NCBI GenBank assembly: GCA_903892365.1
Contig: CAITIF010000718.1
Span: 1 to 17,130, forward strand
Source of the DNA: an uncultured Pirellula sp.
GTDB taxonomy: Bacteria; Planctomycetota; Planctomycetia; Pirellulales; Pirellulaceae
Length of the DNA stretch: 17,130 nucleotides
Direction: 5' to 3'
Under the pieces are notes generated by a model that was not told where the DNA came from, searched no databases, and worked only from the letters and a program-made list of their open reading frames with translations. Both the position numbers and the translations under genes were made by a program. Below, one piece after another: positions 1-6,075 of this stretch; the stretch's first letter is position 1; the number at the start of each line of letters is the position of its first letter.

Positions 1-26
1 GTGTTTGGCTTGCCGTGCTGAATCGT

Positions 27-1214
27 TTACCGGTTCAGAGCGATACCAAAGGTGAAGGCTGGCATGATGACCGACTGATTTTGGAGGAACTGTGGTCCCT
101 GCGAAGTGATGGTCGAGCCTCGCCAAATTCCGTTTCCGAAGTAGATCATTCCGAATCCACCTCGAAGGTCTAAGTACTTGGTAGCTTTGTAAGCCCCTTC
201 CACTCGCAGATCAAAGCCCCAGGTCGATTCTTCATTCTTACGTCCGGAAAACGTGGAGCCAGAATGGTCGTTGTCGGACAAGGGTGGATCTCCAGCCGTA
301 GCCGGATTGTCATACAGTGCCGTGGATACGATCCGCGAAGTTTGTTGGTTCTGATAAACTTGCCCGCCAAAGAACTTCATGTCGTTCGACAACGTCCAAC
401 GGTTGATAAATTTGGTGTAGCGGAAACCTATTTGGCCCAAGAGCATATGGTTATCAGTTTGCACATTGTCCTGCAAAAGTGTTTCTCCGCTACCAATAAT
501 GGCTGGCGGAAGTGCACCATCGAAAATGTCAAACGCATTGTACGTGTCATTGTGAGCCGTATCAGCGAAGTTCGCGTATCGCAAACCGATCATCGGCTCA
601 AGAATTCCGCCGTAACGGTAGGGTTCCATTCGCCAAACCTTGTTCGCCTCGAAACTAGTAAAGCTTGCGATATTGACGCTATCGAACAACTGATACAGTC
701 TTTCCCCCTCGATGTCATTTCTGAAATAGTATGGAAGGAAAGGCAATTCTCCGACGATTGCTTGCGATGGGCCAACAGCACCTCCAACGCCATTACCACC
801 GTCGTCATCATTGACGAATTGGTTCAATCGCTGCTGTTCAAGTATATTGCTGCTGTTGGGCCCGCCGACATAAGTCGTCGAGAAATTCCAGCCAGATTCA
901 TCGCTCTTCATCCAGCCGAAATCAAATCGATTTCCCCAGGTGAAGTCAATCGCACTGCTGGCCGCCTCCGTAAGCGAGCGGCTCATCCCAAAACGTAACC
1001 TATCGTACGTAAGGTAGAAGCCGTTGTTCGCACGTTGGCGAGTGGTCAAGTCCTCAAAGTCCTGAGTCTGGACAGGGGCAAAGAATTGCCAATCAGGATC
1101 AAACTCCATCGGCTCCGAAAACGGATGATATCCATCTTGCGAATAGCCAACTTGGCTCGATATAGCGAGTGCCGCTAAAACAAACATTCGAATCGTACGC
1201 TGCAACACGGTCAT
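27..1214 (-). CDS. BBP7-like outer-membrane beta-barrel protein
   Basis: A 395-residue protein that resembles the planctomycete BBP7 family (putative beta-barrel porin, first described from Rhodopirellula). Residues 1-25 form a signal peptide: basic MTVLQRTIRM, a hydrophobic FVLAALAIS stretch, and likely cleavage near GYSQ. The mature part is rich in alternating aromatic/polar segments typical of outer-membrane strands (WGNRFDFGWM, WGFDLRVEGAY, YLDLRGGFGMIYFGNGIWRG). It ends in FTFGIALNR, like a final barrel strand. The start is ATG, with GGTGGA about 9 bases upstream. It is transcribed away from the pst operon and lies downstream of the SUI1 gene on the same strand, probably with its own promoter. 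Its substrate is unknown; a porin role follows only from the family name. A structural outer-membrane protein is the alternative. I am confident of secretion and barrel type, less so of exact family. Confidence 0.75.
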   Translation of the reverse strand: MTVLQRTIRMFVLAALAISSQVGYSQDGYHPFSEPMEFDPDWQFFAPVQTQDFEDLTTRQRANNGFYLTYDRLRFGMSRSLTEAASSAIDFTWGNRFDFGWMKSDESGWNFSTTYVGGPNSSNILEQQRLNQFVNDDDGGNGVGGAVGPSQAIVGELPFLPYYFRNDIEGERLYQLFDSVNIASFTSFEANKVWRMEPYRYGGILEPMIGLRYANFADTAHNDTYNAFDIFDGALPPAIIGSGETLLQDNVQTDNHMLLGQIGFRYTKFINRWTLSNDMKFFGGQVYQNQQTSRIVSTALYDNPATAGDPPLSDNDHSGSTFSGRKNEESTWGFDLRVEGAYKATKYLDLRGGFGMIYFGNGIWRGSTITSQGPQFLQNQSVIMPAFTFGIALNR

Positions 1215-1330
1215 AATATTTCGTCCACCGTTCCACTAAGACTCTGCACGATCCGAAAGGTATGTCCAATCGATCGCCTGAAATCGGGTTGTGCTGCTAG
1301 TATCGGAACTGCTGGCCGACTAAATTGAAT

Positions 1331-1346
1331 CGGTTTAGGTAAACCG
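1331..1346. promoter_or_regulatory. Perfect palindrome CGGTTTA-GG-TAAACCG, possible operator
   Basis: Two 7-bp arms in perfect inverted repeat with a 2-bp centre lie about 120 bp upstream of the BBP7-like start codon, in the gap after the SUI1 gene. Size and symmetry suit a dimeric regulator site. As RNA it could not form a normal hairpin because the loop is too short. No regulator is encoded nearby. Confidence 0.35.
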
Positions 1347-1360
1347 TAACGAAAAATCCG

Positions 1361-1381
1361 ATCCTTTCATGAAAAAAGGAT
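1361..1381 (-). terminator. Possible terminator of the SUI1 gene
   Basis: ATCCTTT and AAAGGAT form a 7-bp inverted repeat with a 7-base loop, 45 bases beyond the SUI1 stop codon. Read on the minus strand the stem is followed, after a few bases, by a TTTTT run. The stem is A/T-rich and weak and the T run is not directly adjacent, so it is only a candidate intrinsic terminator separating SUI1 from the BBP7-like gene. Confidence 0.35.
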
Positions 1382-1425
1382 TGATAGCTAAGAAAATCGG
1401 GACTTCGATAGCATTCGGATATCCT

Positions 1426-1764
1426 TTATTTGACCCGGTAGCCGATCTGTTCGAGCTGTTTTTTCATGCGAGAACCGTGATCTCCCTGGATTTCGATCGT
1501 ATCCCCTTCGACGGTCCCCCCCGCGCCGCATGCGTTCTTGAGTAATTTCAGTACGCCAGGTAGATCATTGGCGATTGCGGTCAAGCCGCGAACGACGGTT
1601 ACCACTTTGCCTTTCTTTCTCTTTTCTAGATGCAGCGTTGCCGTTTGCTTCTCGGGTGCAATACGAGCCTTCTGCTGGGCTGTGCAATGGCAAACGCTCT
1701 CCAGTTCCTTGCACAGGTCGCACGTAGGGGGAATATCCAACGAAGTTCCTTCAAAAAGTCGCAT
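1426..1764 (-). CDS. SUI1/eIF1-family translation factor (YciH-like)
   Basis: A 112-residue protein whose C-terminal two thirds (about 40-112) match the SUI1/eIF1 fold: TATLHLEKRKKGKVVTVVRGL, then NDLPGVLKLLKNACGAGGTV, then IEIQGDHGSRMKKQLEQIGYRVK. The GTV-x5-IEIQGDH segment is the family hallmark. eIF1 proteins act at start-codon selection on the small ribosomal subunit; bacterial YciH homologues are thought to influence initiation fidelity or act as a stress-linked translation inhibitor. The N-terminus has C15-x2-C18 and C25-x-C27, a likely metal-binding knuckle. The ATG start has GAGG about 10 bases upstream. It is a single gene divergent from pstS. Family assignment is firm; its physiological role here is inferred. 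Confidence 0.9.
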   Translation of the reverse strand: MRLFEGTSLDIPPTCDLCKELESVCHCTAQQKARIAPEKQTATLHLEKRKKGKVVTVVRGLTAIANDLPGVLKLLKNACGAGGTVEGDTIEIQGDHGSRMKKQLEQIGYRVK

Positions 1765-1806
1765 TGCTTTATCGCCTCAATCTCATGATCTATCTTGAAG
1801 CCGGAA

Positions 1807-1834
1807 ATACTACCTCCAAAAAACCAAAGCTCAA
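1807..1834 (-). promoter_or_regulatory. Candidate promoter for the SUI1 gene
   Basis: On the minus strand, TTGAGC (1834-1829) and TAGTAT (1812-1807) each match four of six bases of sigma-70-type -35 and -10 hexamers and are 16 bp apart. They sit about 43-70 bp upstream of the SUI1 start codon. The match is moderate and planctomycete promoter consensus is poorly defined. Confidence 0.3.
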
Positions 1835-1925
1835 ACCGTCGAACTGGTTTCGAAGATGAAAGGACTGGCCACGGTTAAAACATCCCTCCTCCGAAGGTCC
1901 CCAACCGAAAGGCACCCCAGTCACC

Positions 1926-1965
1926 CCCCATGCCCATCCACCCGGTCACTTCATAAGGCATGGGG
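1926..1965. repeat. Inverted repeat CCCCATGCC / GGCATGGGG
   Basis: Perfect 9-bp arms (1926-1934 and 1957-1965) are separated by 22 bases. The stem is GC-rich and would be stable in RNA. It has no following T run on either strand, so it is not an ordinary intrinsic terminator. It lies about 160 bp upstream of the SUI1 start and 400 bp upstream of pstS. Function is unknown: a structured leader, a small RNA or a protein site are all possible. Confidence 0.45.
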
Positions 1966-2251
1966 CAACTCCCATAGCAGGAATCGTTGAGCGGATTCTC
2001 TAGCCCTTGAAGCTTCCTTATCAGCCTGAAGATCTTCTTGGGGCGCTATGCTTTTGCATGACGACAAAATTCGAAGAACAGTTTCTCAAATTCGATCCAA
2101 TTTTGGAAAAGGGCATTTTGCAACAAAGGCCCTTTAAAACCTTGGGAAATCCCATTGAAGTGTGCTGGCATTTTGTGTTCCAGCCTCCCGGTTCGAAAGA
2201 TTTGAACTTGGGGGCGAAGAAAGGGTCGGCGGGGGTCGTTTCATGGGCCCC

Positions 2252-2279
2252 TGAACTCAAAATTAACATTTTCTTAACA
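2252..2279 (+). promoter_or_regulatory. Pho-box-like direct repeat upstream of pstS
   Basis: Two identical TTAACA hexamers (2263-2268 and 2274-2279) are separated by five bases, giving an 11-bp period, one helical turn. A weaker unit in the same register, TGAACT (2252-2257), precedes them and matches four of six bases. TTAACA-like repeats with about 5-bp spacing are the binding pattern of PhoP in Bacillus, and cyanobacterial Pho boxes also use CTTAAC-type repeats; the Escherichia coli box has an 11-bp period too. Position directly ahead of pstS fits a PhoB/PhoP-type activator site for phosphate starvation. The regulator itself is not in this window. Confidence 0.65.
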
Positions 2280-2300
2280 ATCGTCTCCTAGTGCATTCAC

Positions 2301-2322
2301 GATATTCTGGAACAATTCCAGA
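2301..2322 (+). promoter_or_regulatory. Possible pstS -10 (GATATT) and inverted repeat TCTGGAA-CAA-TTCCAGA
   Basis: GATATT at 2301-2306 is a plausible -10 element 21 bp after the Pho-box repeat. It overlaps by one base a perfect 7-bp inverted repeat with a 3-base centre (arms 2306-2312 and 2316-2322). If transcription begins near 2313 the repeat spans the start site, as an operator would; if it begins earlier the transcript would carry a tight hairpin in its leader about 40 bases before the PstS start codon. Either reading is inference. Confidence 0.4.
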
Positions 2323-2361
2323 CGACTCGCGCTTTTCACTACTTAGGAGATGACTTCAACA

Positions 2362-3360
2362 ATGTCAGCTACTCTGACCTTTCGCCAACTTTTTTGGGCA
2401 ACCACGATAGGTGGGCTTTTCTCTTTGGCTTTCCAAGCCAATCTCCTAGCGGAGGTCACTATCGATCCCGCATTGCCCACGTACAAGGTTGTTCCCGGGC
2501 TGTCCGGGCAAATCAAGTCCGTTGGTTCGGATTCCATGAACAGCCTGATGCTGCTTTGGACCGAGAAATTCAAGGAAAAATACAAGGGCGTTCGCACGGA
2601 AGTAGAAGGCCAAGGTTCGTCTAAAGCCATGCCGGCATTGATCGAAGGCGCTGCCAGCTTTGGTCCAATGAGTCGCGATGCGAAGCCAAATGAGATTGCA
2701 GACTTCGAGAAGAAGTTTGGTTACAAGCCTGTTTTGCTTCCAACGTCTATCGATTTGCTCGCCGTATATGTCCACCGGGACAATCCCTTGGAAAGCATTA
2801 CGATGCCTGAGGTCGACTCGATTTTTTCAAGCACTCGCAAATTGGGTGGGGAACCGATCGAACGTTGGGGCCAATTAGGACTGAAGGGCGATTACGAAAA
2901 CGAGGCAGTCGCTATTTTCGGTCGCAATGCAGCGTCCGGAACCTATGGTTATTTCAAGGAAAAGGCCTTGGGCAACGGTGATTTTCGCGATCAAGTGAAC
3001 GAGCAACCGGGCAGTACCGCAGTGATTCAATCGGTGGGTGAAAACCGTTTTGCCATGGGATACAGCGGGATTGGCTACAAGACCTCGGCAGTGAAGGCTC
3101 TGAAATTAGCTCCCAAAGCAGGCGAACCGGCAATTGAACCGACCGATGCCAACGCTTACAGTGGCAAATACCCGATGGCCAGGTATCTTTACTTGGTAGT
3201 AAATTACAAACCGACCAGCAAACTAGAACCGCTTCGTCGGGAATTCCTCAAGTTTGTATTCAGCAAAGAAGGCCAGCAACTTGCCGCCAAAGATGGATAT
3301 TACCCGGTCGATGCCAAAACGGCCGCAAAGGCACTGAAGATGGTCGGAATCGATCTTTAG
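2362..3360 (+). CDS. pstS: Phosphate-binding protein PstS
   Basis: Periplasmic phosphate-binding component of the Pst ABC transporter, about 332 residues. The N-terminus (LFWATTIGGLFSLAFQANLLA) is a signal peptide. Ligand-site motifs of the PstS/SphX family are visible: GSDSM at 55-59, GQGSSKA at 83-89, GPMSR at 101-105 and RNAASGTYGYF at 188-198. An upstream in-frame ATG at 2350 directly abuts the AGGAG at 2345-2349, leaving no room for ribosome binding, so the ATG at 2362 (12 bases after AGGAG) is preferred; the difference is four residues. It is the first gene of the pst operon, under a Pho-box-like repeat. An 81-bp gap to pstC contains a small GC hairpin that could favour higher PstS expression. 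Confidence 0.95.
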   Translation: MSATLTFRQLFWATTIGGLFSLAFQANLLAEVTIDPALPTYKVVPGLSGQIKSVGSDSMNSLMLLWTEKFKEKYKGVRTEVEGQGSSKAMPALIEGAASFGPMSRDAKPNEIADFEKKFGYKPVLLPTSIDLLAVYVHRDNPLESITMPEVDSIFSSTRKLGGEPIERWGQLGLKGDYENEAVAIFGRNAASGTYGYFKEKALGNGDFRDQVNEQPGSTAVIQSVGENRFAMGYSGIGYKTSAVKALKLAPKAGEPAIEPTDANAYSGKYPMARYLYLVVNYKPTSKLEPLRREFLKFVFSKEGQQLAAKDGYYPVDAKTAAKALKMVGIDL

Positions 3361-3406
3361 TATGATGTTACGGACGCTTTTTCCTGATGTGGTTCCTGCC
3401 TTGAGT

Positions 3407-3422
3407 GGGGGCCGCGCCCTTT
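3407..3422 (+). terminator. Small GC hairpin between pstS and pstC, possible attenuator
   Basis: GGGC-CGC-GCCC with two possible flanking G-U pairs is followed by TTT. It lies 46 bases after the pstS stop and 20 bases before the pstC start. Binding proteins of ABC importers are usually made in excess over the permease, and partial termination or a 3' stabilising hairpin is a common way to achieve this. The stem is short, so the call is tentative. Confidence 0.3.
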
Positions 3423-3441
3423 CGAACTGCGAAACGCGCTC

Positions 3442-6075
3442 GTGAACCAACCCGAACCTAAATCTGCACGTTACCGCCGAGATCGGAATTCATCCTGGTG
3501 GGTTCGGATGTCCGATCGCATCGCGAAGCAGGTTATTACCATTGGTGGTATCGGTACGATTCTGATCGTATTGTTGGTAGTGTTGGTTCTGCTAGGTAAT
3601 GTTTTGCCCATGTTCCAACCCAATGTGTTGGAACATGTTGCGAGCTTTCCTGTTTCGGAATCCGCCGACGAGGCACCGTTGGCATGCGGAGTTGATGAAT
3701 ACGGCGAACTTTTGTGGACCTTGCATCGCGACGACTCCCTTACCGTTCATTCGATTGCAACCGGTGCACTGGTCACTCGGAAGCAAGACGTTAATGCGAA
3801 TGGAGAAACTAGCAATTGGACGGTGACTAGCTGCTCCGTCGCCGACAACGATTCCAGTATGCTAGCAGGCTACTCGGACGGCTTTGTGCGTCCGATTACT
3901 TTGGCGATTTCAGTCGAGTTTGTAAAAGCCTCCGATGTGGAGTCGTCCATTCTCGAATCGCTGAAGTCGGGAGTGCATCTCGAACAAGAAACAATCTATC
4001 GTAGTATGCCCGGAGGTTTGGTTCGCAAGCAAAACGTTAATAGCATTGTCTTCCATCCTAGAATTGCTTTTTCCGACAAGCCTATTTCGAGCACGGATTG
4101 GAAAACACCTCAAGCTGCCTCCAGCTTCGATGAGACTCAATCTTGGTGCTGGAGCGCATCCGATGGGAGAAAAATTGGTCTTGGAACTGTTGAAAATCGA
4201 GTCAACAGCTTCAGTGGCGAAGTGACTCAAGATACAAAAACATGGTCTGGCGACCATAGCAGCAAACAAGATACGGCAATTCTAGCCGTGATGATTGGCC
4301 CCCGTTCGGACCTGATTACCACGCTTGATAAATCCGGCAAAGTCCAGCTTTGGAACCCGACGGAGGATGGAAAGCTCGATCGAGGCATTTCTCATACCTC
4401 CTTAGCTGGTACCGCAAGCCAAGCATTGGCCGCGCAGCCACTGTTGGGCAGAACGACCATGATGCTAGGCTGTGCATCTGGCCATATCGAGGGCGTTGCG
4501 ATGACAGCAACCGAAACTGGGAAAGAGCTGCTTTCGATCCATCGATTCGCAGGAGAAGAAGGTGCGATTGAAGCTTTGTCCTCAGCCCCTCAAGGGCGAC
4601 TCATCGCAGCCAGGACCGAAAAGGGGAAAGCCTCTATCTACTACGTTCCAACCAATCGCAAATTGTTGGAATGGGAAACTTCTCCAAGCGAACCCGGAAC
4701 TTCGGCGAAACGAGGCGGTCTATTCTTTTCCGCCAATGGTGACACGGTCGGTTGCTGGGACGGAGCCAGGGTCTCTCTTTGGAAAGTTCGTGTTCCCTTT
4801 CCTGAAGCTTCGATGGGATCGTTTTTCAGCCCGATCTGGTACGAAGGCTATCCGGCCCCCCAACATGTTTGGCAAAGCAGCACTGGCAATGTGGAAGGGG
4901 AGTACAAGTTTGGTTTCATGCCGCTCATTTTTGGGACGCTCAAAGCTACCTTCTACTCCATGTTGATCGCTGCGCCGATCGCTTTGATGGCAGCCATCTT
5001 CGGAAGCGAATTCATGAGCAGCCGTTGGCGAGCGAGAGTCAAGCCAGTGATTGAACTGATGGCCAGCGTTCCCAGCGTGGTTTTAGGATTCGTTGGTGCC
5101 TTAGTCCTGGCGCCCGTTCTGCGCGACAATCTGGTGATGGTTCTGCTTTCGGTGGTGTGGATTCTATTTCTGTTTGTATTCACAGCGCATCTTTGGCTAA
5201 TGATCCCAAGCGCTTTGGCGATTCGAATTCAGCGGATGCGCTTGCCATTGCTCTTTGTTTTAATTCCAGCCGGGCTTTGGTTGGCAAGTTGGATGGACGG
5301 GACCGTCGAATCGATTCTTTTTGGTGGCGATGTTATCCAATGGTTGTCAGCGACGACAGGTTCGGGTTGGTCGGGCTGGTTTTGTTTAGCCGTCCTTCCC
5401 TCCGCGATTTTCATCGCCTGGTTGATGAGCGGCCCGCTTAGCCCATGGATTCAGTCATACGCTCGGAATTTTAGTCCATTCAAGTTTTCCTTCATCAACT
5501 TGGGACTGTTCTTGCTTGCGACACTGGCCGTCTTCTTGGTGGCGGCCTTGGCGGCTTCTACATTGAGCGTGGTAGGATGGGACCCCCGAGGTTCAGTGCT
5601 CGGGCCGTATCAAGAACGCAACGCTTTGTTGGTTGGGGCAATTCTTGGGTTCGCTATTATCCCATTGATATACACAATCTCAGAGGACGCACTTCAGTCT
5701 GTTCCACAACATCTAAGGAGCGCATCGCTAGGATGCGGAGCGACCACTTGGCAAACCACCATCCGGGTGGTTGTGCCGACCGCTATGAGCGGATTGTTCA
5801 GTGCATTGATGATTGGCTTCGGGCGAGCGATTGGCGAAACGATGGTGGTATTGATGGCTGCTGGCAATACGCCTGTAATGGACTTGAATCCGATGAACGG
5901 CTATCGAACGCTTTCAGCCACACTCGCCACCGAACTTCCCGAAGCGGCCCGGGGCTCAACTCATTTTCATGCGCTTTTCTTGGCGGCATTCCTTCTGTTT
6001 TGCTTCACCATGGTCGCCAATACAATTGCCGAAATGGTTCGAATGAAGTTTCGCAAGCGAGCGTTTCAATTATGA
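3442..6075 (+). CDS. pstC: Phosphate ABC transporter permease PstC with a WD40-like periplasmic domain
   Basis: Inner-membrane permease that pairs with PstA to form the phosphate channel, 877 residues and far longer than the roughly 300-residue E. coli type. Order: cytoplasmic N-terminus; membrane helix about 31-57; a large extracytoplasmic region about 60-455 with repeating blade-like segments (LLWTLHRDDSLTVHSIATG, LITTLDKSGKVQLWNP, TVGCWDGARVSLWKV) suggesting a WD40/beta-propeller; then the permease core about 480-877. The EAA loop starts at E748 (EDALQSVPQHLRSASLGCGA), and GRAIGET gives the conserved R795 and E799. The GTG at 3442 has no clear ribosome-binding site; an in-frame ATG at 3508, preceded by GGTGGG, would remove 22 residues without losing the helix. 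It overlaps pstA by ATGA. Confidence 0.92.
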   Translation: MNQPEPKSARYRRDRNSSWWVRMSDRIAKQVITIGGIGTILIVLLVVLVLLGNVLPMFQPNVLEHVASFPVSESADEAPLACGVDEYGELLWTLHRDDSLTVHSIATGALVTRKQDVNANGETSNWTVTSCSVADNDSSMLAGYSDGFVRPITLAISVEFVKASDVESSILESLKSGVHLEQETIYRSMPGGLVRKQNVNSIVFHPRIAFSDKPISSTDWKTPQAASSFDETQSWCWSASDGRKIGLGTVENRVNSFSGEVTQDTKTWSGDHSSKQDTAILAVMIGPRSDLITTLDKSGKVQLWNPTEDGKLDRGISHTSLAGTASQALAAQPLLGRTTMMLGCASGHIEGVAMTATETGKELLSIHRFAGEEGAIEALSSAPQGRLIAARTEKGKASIYYVPTNRKLLEWETSPSEPGTSAKRGGLFFSANGDTVGCWDGARVSLWKVRVPFPEASMGSFFSPIWYEGYPAPQHVWQSSTGNVEGEYKFGFMPLIFGTLKATFYSMLIAAPIALMAAIFGSEFMSSRWRARVKPVIELMASVPSVVLGFVGALVLAPVLRDNLVMVLLSVVWILFLFVFTAHLWLMIPSALAIRIQRMRLPLLFVLIPAGLWLASWMDGTVESILFGGDVIQWLSATTGSGWSGWFCLAVLPSAIFIAWLMSGPLSPWIQSYARNFSPFKFSFINLGLFLLATLAVFLVAALAASTLSVVGWDPRGSVLGPYQERNALLVGAILGFAIIPLIYTISEDALQSVPQHLRSASLGCGATTWQTTIRVVVPTAMSGLFSALMIGFGRAIGETMVVLMAAGNTPVMDLNPMNGYRTLSATLATELPEAARGSTHFHALFLAAFLLFCFTMVANTIAEMVRMKFRKRAFQL

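Larger units (their letters stand above)
1765..2349. other. Gene-free divergent region between SUI1 and pstS
   Basis: This 585-bp interval holds no convincing gene. Short open frames on both strands between 2007 and 2291 have no recognisable domain and no good ribosome-binding site, and one would run through the Pho-box repeat. The region contains the SUI1 promoter candidate, a 9-bp inverted repeat at 1926-1965, a 7-bp one at 2108-2135 (AAAGGGC/GCCCTTT), and the pst control elements at 2252-2322. It could also hide a small RNA, which sequence alone cannot show. Confidence 0.6.

Noticed and set aside
264..998. A 244-codon open frame on the plus strand
   Set aside because: It is antisense to the BBP7-like gene, shows no recognisable domain, and its composition looks like the reverse reading of a real gene.
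2108..2135. AAAGGGC/GCCCTTT inverted repeat as a terminator
   Set aside because: The 14-base loop, and the lack of a T run after it on either strand, make termination unlikely; chance occurrence is possible.
2007..2291. Short open frames on both strands (94 codons plus, 82 codons minus) before pstS
   Set aside because: No domain and no ribosome-binding site. The plus frame starts with TTG and runs through the Pho-box repeat; the two frames shadow each other. A decayed gene cannot be excluded without a database search.
5577..6071. In-frame extension of pstA by 165 codons upstream
   Set aside because: It lies entirely inside pstC in another frame. The ATG at 6072, overlapping the pstC stop and followed by a membrane helix, is the natural start.
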